From Tubulanus polymorphus (taxonomy: Eukaryota; Nemertea; Palaeonemertea; Tubulaniformes; Tubulanidae), in assembly GCF_964204645.1 (NCBI RefSeq), contig NC_134029.1, positions 4,349,001 to 4,413,000 on the forward strand: a stretch of DNA of 64,000 nt, given 5' to 3'. A program made the translations under genes and the position numbers. Below, piece by piece: positions 23,701 to 36,598 of the stretch (the first letter of the stretch is position 1; each line of letters opens with the position of its first letter). Below the pieces are notes generated by a model. The model ran no database searches, was not told the DNA's origin, and worked only from the letters and a program-made list of their open reading frames with translations.

Positions 23701-26700
23701 TGGCCAAATTTTCACCCCCTCCCATGGTTGCGTACATACGCTAATTAGGCTCTAAGAATATGTTCATTGATTTGTAGGATTCCTGCGTAGTCGCGACAAA
23801 GCGTATCATAAATTCTTCAACATGATGATGAAAACGCAGATATTTATACGTTTCATCGAAGAACGTTCGTTCGTCTCGGATAAAGACGCCAGTCTCGCTT
23901 TCTTCGACGAATGCGCCGAAAAGGTTCGTTATACTTTCACAGCGCTCAAACGAAGATTGTATATCAGTGAATAAAAGATGAACTTTTTAATTTTCAGGTT
24001 GATGAGAACAGCGATGAGCCGAAATTGATAGAATTGGACGATTCGCAAAAAAGGTATAGTAACCTAGAAGAGTAGAACGGTGCCTATTTTTACCAGGATT
24101 CTTGCAGATCAGCGAAATCTGGGAAATCTGACTTTTTGTCTTGAAAATCAGTAAATTTTTGGTACCTAATTGTTCTTGCTGTTGTGGAATGGTGCAAGGA
24201 ATGTCTTGAAAATAAACAGTCCCCTCTGAGGATATCTTGTTTCATTGGGGAATTTTTGGTTATGGGCGGGGAAATACCTGGAAATTTTGGATGATTAAAT
24301 TCTAATCTTTGTCGAATTTGCAGTGAACACACAGTGTTGATCACTCCACCGGAGCCGGTCGGACTTCCTCCAGATGTCAAGTACACCTACAACGGGTTCC
24401 CCGAGTTGAATCCGGATTTATTTTTACACAACGGCCACAAAGCGCCGAGTACGCCGATGACGAAATCGGGCCACAATCGTAACAGCCCGCTCGCTAGTAA
24501 CGCCCGACGCACGAAGCAGGAAATAAAATCGGCGCAGAAAATTGCGCAACAACATCAAGGCACACCTCTACTGTGGGCGAAGTGAGTAGTTCTATGAATG
24601 AATGAGATTTCATTGCCAGAATTACAGTAAACCTCATAGTCACCTAACTCAGACTAAATGCTATAGAAAATCTATTGCTGTCCCTAAAACAATTTTCCAT
24701 TGTCCCTCTAAAGATCCTTCTAATTCTAGATTTTTCCTTATGTCCCTGAAAATTTACTTCTTCGTCCCCGATGTGGTAATTAATAGGTTGGCAGGTCTGA
24801 CACTGCAAAACAGACTACCGGTAAGGTTTCACGCGAATGTTATTGCTTAACTAGTTACTTAATCAATTTGAATGCTCACATATTTTTCAGATGTTTATTA
24901 AGTCATTGTTACAGCCTGTGGTTTATTCATTTGCCTTCATACGTGAAATCGATGCATTCGAAAACGAAAGCGCTGCGCACGGCATTCGATGTTTTACAGA
25001 AAATGCAGGAAAGCCGACTTGATCCTCCTGACGAGGTAACTGTTTCGACTCCTTGATTCCTCATCAAAGTATATTAACGAATCAATCAGCAGCCGCGACG
25101 AGATAGAAATCTGCGATGTGGATGTTCTAGAATGCTGAATTAGTTTGTATGTATCGTTAATTAAGCGTGTAATCGTTTCAGGTTTGTTACCGGGTATTAA
25201 TGCAACTTTGTGGTCAGTATCAGCAGCCTGTTTTAGCTGTTAAAGTACTCTTTGAAATGAAACGTAATGGAATTCATCCTAATGCAATAACCTATGGATT
25301 CTACAATAAGGTGCGTATCGGCCCCCATAACTGAGGCAGGTTTTGATTGAATCCAATTCCAATTAGGAAAAGCAATTCTGGATAACAAACTCTGCCGGTC
25401 GCTTCTGTCAGGTTTACAGATTATGCTATTTTGGAATTAATCGTGTTTCAGAATATGATTTTGAAATCGGTGAAGACCAATTGAAACCTGCCTTATTTTA
25501 TGAATCTGTTGTACTACTGTGCCAACGATAGCTTTCTTGAAAATTTTTTCCGACTTATATTACGTATGTTTTTGTCGGTATTTACTAAATCTAAATCATT
25601 TAACGACAGGCTGTTCTGGAGAGTAAGTGGCCTTCATCGACAAGCAATGCTTATTTGAAGTGGACTAAATTACGCAACGTGCTGCTGGCCGTAACTCAGT
25701 TTCGTAACGCACTACGACGTCGCAGTATGTCGCTGTACTCAAACTCAGAGAGCGACCCTGATCGAGAGAGCAGAGCGAGTTTAGAGAGTTTCCAGGAGGA
25801 GTTTGTACCGTTGCCTCCTGATCAATCTCCGCAGAAAGGAATGACGACATTCGTACAGGATCTCGTGTCTGTGGACGGGGTGGTGCATGAAGACAAGTCT
25901 AGTTCAGGTAAGATGAAATATTATATACTAACTGTTTACCCTCCACCCCAACCTATACGCGCCTATAACAGTGTTCCTGGGGAGAAGTAACACATGGTTG
26001 CCACTGACCTGGAAAACTCAATAACATTACGGAAAATGATTTTGACATGTTTCTTAATCAATACGTGATTCAATAGAAAAAGTGAATTGTAACATTTTAA
26101 ATCTAGAAATTTCTCTGATTCACTCTGGAATTTTGCGTAGTAAACACATGAAAAAATCGGGGAATAACTTGGGGGATTTTTAAATGGGTGGAAAGTGTCC
26201 AGCCTGTAACATGATGACATGTTTAAATGATGAGGACTGGCCTAGACAAAGTGTGCTGCCTCTTACACAGTCTTACTTACGTGTTTGAAATGAAAGTCTT
26301 ACTGAAGTTAACATAATATTTTAATATTTCAGATCAAGGTTATAGTTCAATGACTCAGGTCGACGTTGCCAGTAAACTGTCAAACAGTGACATACCTCAT
26401 CACGAACCAATAATATTGGAGGGCGTGGTTACCAGCGAGAGCGGCACGGATCAATCATCCAATCGAAACGATGTACAAGGCGTGTCTACTTCGCCTCCGA
26501 AATCGGGGCCATCGTCGCATCAGAAAGCCGTGGTCAGGTCGCAAAGTGAAAAACTGAAATCGTCCGATATAGACTCAACACAGCGGCAAAAAACGGCGAA
26601 AAACTCGGCCTACTCTATAGGTCAGTTCTGTTTGAAGCTCAAATACTTCAAGTTTTCACTCTCTGAAATGTTATTTTTAACGTAAGCTAATCTATAATCT

Positions 26701-29700
26701 GTGTACAAGCTAAGCTTACTGCTATAAAACCTAGTTAAGCTTCTCAATGCATACACACTGCAGTGCAGTGTATAAATCAGTGATGGACATTGCTAGTACA
26801 CCGCATCACAGTGTATTGATGTTATTAGTAATTATTTTTTATCGCTTTTGATAGATGGCATCACCTGGCAAACATAGTGAAATATTAGCGACTACACAGT
26901 GTAGACGCACTAAAGTGGTGTGCCCATTATTCACACTGGGGTGGAATGTTTTTCAAATTAGCTTCAGCACTTTCGGGTATCAATTAGTGGGCGCTGAAAC
27001 GGTTTAGCCCATTTTGGCTCTACAAATGATCAAATGAACACCAGTTGTAAAGTTGATCAGTTTGTCATGAAAGCTGTGGTTTTCGTTTTATTTCAGGTGG
27101 TAAGAATATAATTCGCCGGGCGACGGTCGGATCGTTCGATCCTCTAGATTCAGTCGGCGCCGATGAATTCCGTACGAGAGTCGGAAGCATCGTTCGTCAT
27201 TCGGTGAGCAGTTTCGGTAGCAGTAGCAGCGTTGGTACTCTACGCGGCAGTACATGTAAGTCTACATTCAACTCGTGCTATTAGATAGTCTATAGTCCGC
27301 TTTATCACTAGAATATCTGCCGCTTTAATACTCATATTTAGTTTCGTTTTTTTATGAGAAAGTCATGTGTATTTAATTGTGGAGTTGTCGGGCTAAGACT
27401 TTAAAACTTAGAACGACTGCCAGATTAGATGCATTCTGAGTAGCATGCTAATGAATAGCATGTTTTATACCAGAAGCGCATGAGGCAACTTCAGATTGCG
27501 ATATAGCCACAAGGTTTATTCTCAATTCGGCATCTCGATGTTAGATTACAGTCAAATCCGCTTACTTTGGATCAGTTTAATCTGGATTTTGATCTGATCC
27601 AGATAATATTTACGGTCTACTCATACATGTAAAATAGGATTTTTTACAAATGATCCAAATTAACCGGGTTCTACTGTATTTAGCTGATTTTAACCTCAAT
27701 ATCTTCCATATTGTTAAAACTTTGTTTTGTCTTGCATTATTTGTTCTGAGTAGCAGAAGGATTTCATTTAAACTGTCCAATGTATGAATAGGTTTTGAAT
27801 TATGTAATTCATATTTCTGGAGGTGTTTAGTCGCGTATTGTTAGTTGTTGAAAAAGGCTGAATTAAATGGTCTCAAAATTTCATGCGCGGCCATCCATCG
27901 CGGCGAATCCTGTCAGTATGATGGTAGAATCCTCGTTAGAATCCGTTTCAAGGCGGATGCTAATTACTACAGAGATGGAGCTTACCGTAGCTCAAAGTTC
28001 GATTTTATATTTTCAAGCATGTTGATGACATTTTTCGTTCGTGGCCTTGCCGGCTATTTTAGTTGAAAATTATTGTGACGCCGTACATTGTTTGGTGTGA
28101 TTAGTTAGAAATCTCTCGCTTATCCATTCTTGCACCATCGCCGTTCACTAAAGTCGACTCTTTGCTATCTTAACACTATTACTACTATACTATCACACTT
28201 GTCGTGTTCACTGATGAGAATCAATGTCCGATTCCGAAAAGACAACCAAAAAAACCTCGAGTAAGGTGGCTTCGCTTAGCGGTCTAGTCCTTCATGAGTA
28301 GAATTTTGATTTAACAATCGCTGATACTAATGAGATTAAACTAACAATTAAGGAACCGATTAATTATTGGCGATGTGAAGTGAAATTTTATTGTACATAC
28401 ACTTCGTAGACGGAGAAGCAACTGTTAATTTTTTAGGAAAAATATCTAATCGCTATTGAGTTTTAACAGTCATATCGTTGTAGTAAGCAGTAAGCGTTTT
28501 TCAAAAACGGATCTTAATGACTTCGACTATTGATCATTTAGATTATAATTTATTCGCATCGGTTACATATACACCGTATCGGCCCTCCTACATATAAACC
28601 AACAACGATTCTCGAATACCTTTCGACCCCCAAAAATTACCGGTTTGTCAAATCAACGGAAATCATGCGTTCATAATTTGATTTATCAATATTTCCCCGA
28701 TGATGTATTGGATGAATTTCTGATTCATCGATGAATTGATGGATAATTGAGAGAGATGATTATCTTTATAGATTCGGTACGTGTGTGGCTTGTCGCTTGT
28801 AACTCGTGTTCTGTTCACCCTTCCCCGTTTTTTATTTATTTCAGTTGGAAGTGCCGCCGGTATTCTGATATCGACTAGTCAAGTGTCTCTCGAAGGCAGC
28901 AGCAGCGGCGCCGGCGGTGGCGACGTATTCGATGATGCTGGTTTACCCGATCGCGTCTCCGGGCGTTCTAGTCGCGTTAACGACGAGCGCCGACGACATA
29001 AAAGCGAGGGCTCGTCGCGTCGTCATTGTCAGCGCGGTAACCAGTCAGCGTGGCGTAACCGGCACGTCAGTTCCGATCAGAATCCGTCGTTGGTTTGCGG
29101 CGATTCCGAACGTTTCGTCGAAGATTTCGGTCAGGATTCAAAGCTGGTTTCGTCGTTGAGTAACTCGCCGCGCGATGACGGCTCGCCGCGTAAAAACATC
29201 GAGCACGTCTCCCCCGGTGCGCCCCCGGCGTGGACGCCGTTAATCCTGAATGTCTCCTCGTCGAAGTCTGTCGTCGTTAACGTATCAACGTCGGAACGAG
29301 ACGAGCAGAAAACTCCGACTCACGCGTCCGATAAAGTATTCGATATACCGGAAATGATTCCGGAAAAAGAAACGGTTCCGGCAACTCAGCGGACTCCGGT
29401 AACTGAAAACGATCCGCTCGGATTATTTACGACTGATCAGGAGATTACGCCGGCGCCCTCGCGGTCTGAGTCGGTTGTCAACGCGAATCCGCTCGTGAAA
29501 TTCGATCTCGATCCGTGTAATCTATTCTCGAGTACGCCAGGTACGTCGCAGAGCAGCATCGTCTTAAACCACAAGCGAAACGACGACGTAAAGAAAGACC
29601 TTTTAATCGACTTCGATCCGTTGGATAACGATAGCGCCGGGGTAACGCGTCGAGCCGATCGACCGCACGAGCTCGATGTCGTCAACGGAAATCAACCGAA

Positions 29701-32700
29701 AAACGGCCGTCCGAAACGCGCGCATACGATATCGGAAAGCTCGACGAACAGCTGGCTGTACGGCGCGTTTCCCGTCGCGCCTCGTCAACAAACGTGTTCG
29801 GAAAGCTCCGAATGCAGCAATCAAAGCGACGGCGAGGCGTGGTCGCCGATGTCGCCGATACGCTCGAATCAGTCGTTGAACGAAGCGATGTTGACAACGT
29901 CGAGTCCGCGTAATATCGGTCGAAACGAACGCGGCGGCTTCATTCGCAGCGAGTCGTTCTCCGACGCGTTTAAATACGCGGCCAGCGCCGTTTCAGCCGT
30001 CGGCAAAAAGTTCAAGCGAACGATTTCGTCGACGGCGTCCGGGTTCTCGGCGAGCTCGCTGCCGAAAGCCGTCGAAAATGACAATAGCTCGGCGAGCGCG
30101 TTCGGCAGCGGTGACCGTCTCACGCCGAAACGTCGCGGCTCCGAGGCGGCCGTCGATTATTTACATCGAAGCGAGAGTTTTTCGATGCCCCTCTCCGCGG
30201 CTGCCACTGCTGCTGCTGCTGTCGATTCCGGATTCAAATCTTCGCCGCAAATTCCGCAAAGGAAGATGTCATTCGGTAAGATAAACCTGACCGAGCGCCG
30301 TGTCCTGACGTGGCTGTAGAATGCTCCCTGAATCACCACCTCTCTCTAGCATGCTCTGACAATCAATACCCATAGATTTATCACAATCACATCTGCATTT
30401 TAAGATTTATTTCATATTTATCTATTTTCTATCCATATGTATTCATTTATTTGAGACCGCTCTATCGTGTCACTAGCATGTTCTAGAGAAAAGATATTTT
30501 TTGTTCCGTCAGCTAAACTATCTCAGAGTCGCTGCTAATTTTAATTGGCACTCAAATCATTTGAGATATGGTAATACTAAGAAAAGCTGTTTTGTATTAG
30601 AACTAAATCACAAATGAAGTGTCGATAGAAATCTGTTTGACAGATTGATTTTTAATGTATTTGGTTTTTGCGAGTGCTTATTTTTTTAACTATGATTTGA
30701 TTACCGGTAACTGATTACCTGCTTATTATAGTCGATGGTTACAAGAACAGACTGTGTTACTTCCATGCCTGCTAATCTTTTTAACCTGTGAACAACTTAA
30801 CATTTTTTTGCTTCATAGCTTCCAACCTTGGAGTAATCATTCTGTCTGGATGATTAATTACTCCAAGATGTAGGATTTTGATCCCCTCAATTATGACCAT
30901 AATTTTTAATCTAACAAATCCTTCCACAAGTCGTGTCTATGAACTCAAGATTCAGGGTTCAAACGCGATTTTCGTTCGTAGAATTTGAGAAATTATTATC
31001 AGGTATCGTTGTCCAGTCCTTACTTTGCAACACCTGCTGGATGCTCGCTCCCTTTCAGTGCAGTGTATAAATAGGTGATTGGCATTGCAGCGTATTTATT
31101 TTTTTTAGTAATGAATTTCTATCTCGATTGAAAGATGGCAGCATCTGTCAATCATACTGAATTATAGGTAACTAACAATCCAGCGCACTGCGGTTTAGAC
31201 GCATTATAGCGGTGTGCCTGTAATTCAACATCCGGGTTTGAAAATCATCTCTAACCCTTTCAGGTATTAGTTGGTCAGCTTCGAAAGGTTTAATGTCTGT
31301 TTTGATATATTCTCGTTTATAGGTAGCGCGCCGGTGCCATCGAAACTCGACCAGTACGTACAGATGCAAGAACTGCAGGACCTCGAGCGATCTGCGTCGG
31401 CTGCAATGCGACAGCCAGTAACGACGTCGATGGCTCAGAGTCTACTCGATGTCGCGATGGAAGTCGACATGTGGTCGTGTTCGCGATGTCACTCTTGTAA
31501 TTCGTTGCTGTACGATGAGGAGATAATGGCCGGCTGGTCGGCCGATGATAATAATCTAAATACTACGTAAGTGTGTCTATGGATCATCTATTTACTGAGC
31601 ATTGGAAGCAGTTTTCAAAGTCATACAAGAGATTGTTGCTATGTATCATCGCGAATTTCTGTCTCCGTATAAGCCATGACATTCTTTGCGCTGTCGAGAA
31701 AATAGTGTCAAGTTGTCTCGTGTTATACCTAAAACAATGTTTTATGGCAGTCGATCTTTTTCACATGCGGTACCAATTTTTAAAGAATAATCTATCTACC
31801 TCTTAATCTTCGTAACTGTAATGACATCGATGATTTTAATGAAACCTCGTCTTAATACTGTCCTTAGTAAAGAAATCATCAATTTCAATGCGTTTAGCTG
31901 CCTAATTTTATTTTAAACCACACTGAGACGCAGTTATGTGTATTGCTATTATGCTGATTCCTTAAAAATTCAGTTAGAATTTCATTTCGTACTCCATATT
32001 TACAGTTGCCAGTTCTGTTCATCGCGATTGGTGCCGTTCCTCCATGTTTATGTCAAGGTACGTGGGGATCATCTTTTTGGCGATTGTTTCATCAAAAGAA
32101 AGTTCGACATTTTATGAAGAATTTCGTTTCGTTTCAGGACTGGAGAAGCCGCGATCGAGCTTTGTTTATAACGCCGAGTTATTCGTTAGAAAGCATGCAA
32201 AGCGTGCAATCATTACCGCTGCTCGAACCGAGTCAACATTCGAACGATCGAAATCTGAATACTAGCGCTGTCGTCGTATCGGACGTCGGTTCCGTATCGA
32301 GCACCGGCGTCATGAACAACGCAGCCGCCGATTGTTCGAAATCGGATACGAGCTCGGATACGGGATCGTTGAATACGCCGGTCGATAATCTGATCGATTT
32401 CAGTCCGATACACAACGCGAGAGGACCGATGTACACGGGTACGGCCGGTGTCGCGGTGTCCGAACGTCGACGGTGCGCCAGCGAATGTTTGCCGAATAAT
32501 AACAACGCGACGACCAGCAGCAGCAGTAGCGGGAATAACGAACGTCGTATGAATTTGAATAACAGCTTGAAGTCGTCGATCGAAGAGGAGACTGATTCCG
32601 GTGAACGGTTGTCGAATAGTTTAAAGTCATCGGCTGATTGTAACAGTAGTAAATGTAGAAGCTTCACGGATTCAACGTGTACTAATAGCAGCAAGTCGTA

Positions 32701-35700
32701 AGTCACTTCAGCTTTGTTTCTCACGATGATTCGCTTTTTCAATTTGAGAAAAATATTCTTGCAGTCTGTATTGAATAACATATGATGAAACAGTGTTCAG
32801 TGTCTGTGTTCTATAATGATACTATGAAAAGCTGAGAATGAAAAATAGAGTTCGAAAAGTTTCCATTATATTGTAGTTTATACGGCGTTTCAACTTCATC
32901 CTAATAGTCATAACAGGTATACTACAAAATATATGCTGAAGATTTCTGAAGATGACTATTAGGTTACTGTTGAAACGTTGAACTGGGATGTTAATGTAGG
33001 CCTATATCATAATGTATTAAATGTAGATGAAAAGATTTGTATTATTGTCATGAATTTGTCGGTTTTCTCGTAGTCGTCGTCAATCGTTGACATCTGAACC
33101 GATCACCGTTCCATATCTGAGTCCACTGGTGCTACGTAAAGAGGTGGAGAATATTCTAGTTCAAGAGGGCGACTCTTGCATCGGCAAGTCAGAATTCATC
33201 GATGAACATCCTATTATATTTTGGAATTTGGTGAGTATTCATCTGTATTCTCTAATGATTCATTCAAATCATTGCTGATTGGACCTAAGTATGTATTCAT
33301 TTTGTATATACCGGGTACATTGATTTTGGATTAATGAAATTTAGTTGTATTTGAGAAAAGTAAAGTCACTTTTCATCATTTATGCAGCACGTTCCACTTC
33401 TCATTCCTATAGGTTTGGTACTTCAAAAGACTCTCTGTTCCCAGTCATCTACCCGGTTATGTACTGACTCTGAAAAGTAATGACAAGGAAGAACAGGTAT
33501 GTTTTATGTATGCCGCGTATCAGAGCGTGGGTGGAATTGCTCAAAAGTTGCTTTCAATTTACCAATGGACTAGTTGACACAATGACAATTAGAATTCAAA
33601 ACTGAATTTTATCTATCAAGAATTAGGATAAAACTCTCTCTAGAGATCTTTGTCAGGTCACCACCATAAGTCTAATCATTTAGATTTATATTTTAGTGGG
33701 TTTTTTCAGTCAAAAGTCCATTGCTACCATGGTATTTATGCGATGGTTAAGTTGGGAACTAGATCCGTGGCTGTCTTTCACACTCGATCACAATTCGTAC
33801 TTCGTGTATCTATATATATATTCAGAAGTTGATTTTGTTTATTTGTAGCATTCTAAAGACTGGTCGAATGCTGACAGTCGACACGTGTCAATTAGAACAT
33901 TGTGGGACAGCATCCGTGCCCATGATGAGATTGGTTATCCGATGTATCTCAATTACAATACTAAATGTAAGTTATTCTGTACGGTGTGTATGTAGCTATT
34001 GTTTACGACTAGGTCTAGTGAGAGCAATTAATTTTTAATTTCGTAATATGACGGTCCATCAGTTGGACTAGTAGAGACAATATTTAGTCGGAACCTGTGG
34101 ATTTGACAATTCCTGATTTGCTGGTGTAGAGAAGTAGGTTGCTGGACCCATTTCAAGTGTGAGTTAGGTTTTGCTCTGGATTTAGCTCATTTGCAAATAA
34201 TTGAACACACAAGAAACACAGAAACAAAAACATGTTTGATCTCGAAAAAGTTGTTTCTTTTAAACGCATGTTTCTGTCTCCTGTGTTTCCCTGTATCAAA
34301 GTCTGTTAATTTTCAATTCGATCAAATGTTGAATGAAATTTTAACTCGCATTAGTTAAACTGGGTCCTGGGTTATTAACACTTGTCTCCTCGGTACAGTT
34401 AGGCTTTTATCTAGAAATGAGAACCAGGGCGATTAGCTAAAGCATCCTCTCTTCGGTTGAATGTTCACTTGATAATGAACTGCATGTTTCGTTAAATTGC
34501 TTGTTCAGTTTTCTCGTAGACTTTGTGGCTTTTCTTAGAGTTTTTTTTCTGCTTTGTTGAATTTCAGCACACACATCTCGTACTGTTAGCGCTCTGGTGA
34601 CGGACAATCGAGCCTTTTCAAAGAGGTAGGCTTGGGCTGGTATCTCTCTCGCGAGCTGTAGGGGTGTGGTCTCTAATATGAATGAATTTTTGACATTTCA
34701 CCCATCTTAAACTTGAATGTGTACATTGAAGATGTAGTGTGTTTACTAGGATTCAGTTCTTCAGGTTGATGATGAAAATGGACTGAGTGAAAATTACCGT
34801 TGATTTTAAAATTGTTTAACCCGTTGGGTTGTATTTACTGCAGAACTGGATCCTGGGTTTCAGAGGTTTTGAATCCAAAAAAGATTTGATGAATCTTATC
34901 ATCTTATTCATTTGTCGCAGTTAAATTTCAAGAATCAATTGAAACATTCATTCTCTTGGGTTCAGGGTTCTTACAGATAAGGAAAAATCGAAAAATTCTG
35001 ACATTTCTTGAAAATCAGAGAAAAGTCAGGGAGATTTATGTTTTGGCATCTTGTCAATAGCCCCTACTGAGATTATCTTATAATATATTCAAGAGAAATT
35101 AGGAAATTTTCGATTCCCTGATCCGTAAGAACCCTGTTGGTTGCATATTTACTGTATGGTAGTGATATGTGTGTTTTGTTTCGCCGGTTTCAGTATAATG
35201 CAACAGATCGTGTCAAATATCGAGTGCAATGATCTACTGTCTCCGATCAAACTCATGATGAACGAACGTAAACGACTGAGTCCAGCGAAAGGCAGCCATT
35301 TTAGAAGCATCTATCGCGAGATCATCTATTTAGCTTTCGTAGCTTGTGGACGTAGTAACATCGATCATGGTAAGACAGCTGTATAGCAAGGACATGAAAT
35401 TGTGGTCTTACCAGAAGACTCCTCCTTACTCGAATCAATGGATATAATGAAATTAATTGACGTTCCGTTGCAATGGTTCTAAGATTTGTGTTCAAGTAAA
35501 GTGATGATTCGACTTGAAAGCATTCCATTTAAGATGGGTCTACTTTAAATACCTATCTTTTGTGGTATTTAAGATGAATCGACGTCTCTGATAGTCCTAT
35601 ATTCATTTCCCAGAGCCAGCCTGTTGTACAGTAAAGGCTTAGCTCATTTAGGTTCTGTAACCATTTTAACATTTTAAGACTGGTCTTATGATTTAATGAG

Positions 35701-36007
35701 CACAATCCACAGTTGATGATTTAACCACTTACTTTCTGATACAAATTCAACCGGTCATCTTATGATTTAAGACTGATCTAGTCACATCTAGTGCCCAGCA
35801 CTTTCTATCGGTGGTTTACGTTGTTGATCAACTTCAAGTTGTTATTCGATGTTTATTTCAGATGCGTTTGATCGCGAGTACAGACACGCCTACCATCAGA
35901 TGAATTTCCGCGATCGCAACAAGCTGCAGCATAACGATAAACCGCCTAGCAACGGTGTCGTGTGGTGTCGAAAAATATTCCGTGAATTAGAACTCTTAAC
36001 TCAGTAA
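17739..36007 (+). CDS. DENND4: DENN domain-containing protein 4 (Rab guanine-nucleotide exchange factor)
   Basis: Known for the family: exchange factor for Rab10-class GTPases in membrane traffic. 31 coding exons, 2,095 residues, all GT-AG and in phase: 17739-18034, 18736-18925, 19502-19558, 19664-19733, 20068-20237, 20592-20827, 21512-21634, 21818-21962, 22344-22437, 22521-22602, 22693-22732, 23057-23194, 23282-23423, 23778-23923, 23998-24053, 24324-24581, 24891-25035, 25182-25310, 25610-25907, 26333-26620, 27097-27255, 28845-30275, 31323-31566, 32006-32057, 32138-32697, 33074-33230, 33413-33496, 33849-33966, 34568-34625, 35194-35369, 35862-36007. Order: N-terminal [12 protein letters not shown]-type region about 40-200 ([16 protein letters not shown]); uDENN/DENN about 205-500 ([35 protein letters not shown]); dDENN about 595-645 ([17 protein letters not shown]); PPR-like segment about 790-840 ([14 protein letters not shown]); long serine-rich middle; paired CxxC motif; conserved C-terminus. 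The first exon begins at 17730, so 5' untranslated exons lie upstream. Confidence 0.95.
18061..18170. repeat. two adjacent hairpins in DENND4 intron 1
   Basis: 18061-18127 folds with arms TTGAAATAAACGC and AATGATGAT against their mirrors around a TTTT centre. It is followed directly by 18128-18170, AGGTCCATTCAAAGTTTAAT with its near mirror. Both are fold-back repeats inside an intron on the sense strand. Confidence 0.6.
26745..26935. mobile_element. intronic MITE, copy 1
   Basis: About 190 bases starting near CACTGCAGTGCAGTGTATAA and ending CACAGTGTAGACGCACTAAA. The end sequences are imperfect mirrors of each other (GCAGTGT and ACACTG-type). A second copy lies at 31045-31215 and a terminal piece at 20278-20330. 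Confidence 0.5.
27549..27676. mobile_element. pogo/Tigger-like MITE in DENND4 intron 21
   Basis: A 128-bp element flanked by TA on both sides. The left end is CAGTCAAATCCGCTTACTTT; the right end, on the other strand, is CAGTAGAACCCGGTTAATTT. CAGTAGAACC-type termini with TA target duplications are typical of pogo/Tigger-family non-autonomous elements. Confidence 0.65.
28224..28260 (+). other. possible alternative first exon of DENND4
   Basis: Within the 1.6-kb intron 21, an ATG opens [13 protein letters not shown] and after 37 bases meets a donor (A|GTAAGG). It leaves one base over, exactly the phase the next exon (28845) requires. This would give a short isoform containing only the serine-rich middle and C-terminus. 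No transcript evidence is available and the match could be chance. Confidence 0.25.
28845..30275 (+). other. DENND4 giant exon 22 (disordered serine-rich linker)
   Basis: A single 1,431-base exon (about residues 1088-1564) lies in a gene whose exons are otherwise mostly under 300 bases. It is GC- and CpG-rich, and encodes serine-, arginine- and proline-rich sequence with recurrent RSESF segments (such as [12 protein letters not shown] and [12 protein letters not shown]). These look like basic-Ser phosphorylation or 14-3-3-type sites (inference). The many open frames on the opposite strand here are composition shadows. Confidence 0.85.
30827..30867. repeat. short hairpin in DENND4 intron 22
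   Basis: CTTGGAGTAATCAT and its mirror ATGATTAATTACTCCAAG (one two-base bulge) are separated by about nine bases. The stem is of precursor-like size but short for a microRNA. Confidence 0.4.
31045..31215. mobile_element. intronic MITE, copy 2
   Basis: Aligns along its length with 26745-26935: shared GTGCAGTGTATAAAT near the start, TAGTAAT and GATGGCA in the middle, and TAGACGCA-T-A-GGTGTG at the end. It lies in DENND4 intron 22. Confidence 0.5.
31484..32057 (+). other. DENND4 paired CxxC (zinc-ribbon-like) motif
   Basis: Exon 23 encodes WSCSRCHSC followed by [17 protein letters not shown]. Exon 24 continues [14 protein letters not shown]. The two CxxC pairs, split by an intron, are spaced like a zinc ribbon. 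Conservation of this C-terminal element across DENND4 proteins is from family knowledge; zinc binding is inference. Confidence 0.7.
32886..32980. repeat. fold-back repeat in DENND4 intron 25
   Basis: CGTTTCAAC followed by TCCTAATAGTCAT is mirrored by ATGACTATTAGG and GTTGAAACG, with about 37 bases between the arms. Confidence 0.5.
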
Positions 36008-36592
36008 CGAAGTATATTTCGCGCTGCAGATATTCACAGATATTCACTGAAAACAATTTGGGAAGACATTTTATTTATCATATAGAAACGAAATGAAATC
36101 TCACTGAAAATTGTGGCTACAAAATCTCGAAAAATGTTTCGCAAAGCACATAATATTGTTTTGACGGATTTGGCAACTATTTACAGGCTCTCATCATAGA
36201 ATATTCAGATGCATCCTAAAAATGTTTTGATCTGTAGAACTGGGTCTAGAGTATGAAACTGATACGTAATAAATTTTCAGTGATCTAAGCTTATGCCGAT
36301 TATCAATCCGTCGACCCTTATCACCACTCACAACATTTGGTATTTTTAATTCAAGATGAACTACTACAAATGAAAATCATTTAATTAGCACACTTTCATA
36401 AAAGTCATCGTCCAGACTTCACGCCACGTTGATGAATGTTTTGAGGGGTGGTCGCGGTGGCATAATAGACATTGATTATGTATCCATAGTTAACGGTATT
36501 TGGAAATTGATGTTCCCAAAAAGGTTTACCAACTCGGTGTACCGGTAATGTATTGTTTCTTGTAGATAACTGTAAATTCTGTACAGGTCTCG

Positions 36593-36598
36593 AATAAA
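36593..36598 (+). terminator. AATAAA polyadenylation signal, DENND4
   Basis: First good AATAAA after the DENND4 stop, 586 bases downstream; the sequence between would be the 3' untranslated region. A further one occurs near 38011, so a longer 3' end is possible. Confidence 0.45.

Noticed and set aside
29437-30339. Several minus- and plus-strand open frames of 60-84 codons across DENND4 exon 22
   Set aside because: They are composition shadows of the long CpG-rich coding exon, with no start context or family resemblance.
32233-32781. A 182-codon minus-strand open frame opposite DENND4 exon 25
   Set aside because: It is antisense to a phase-consistent conserved gene exon; hydrophobic leucine runs come from AGC/AAC-rich sense codons.
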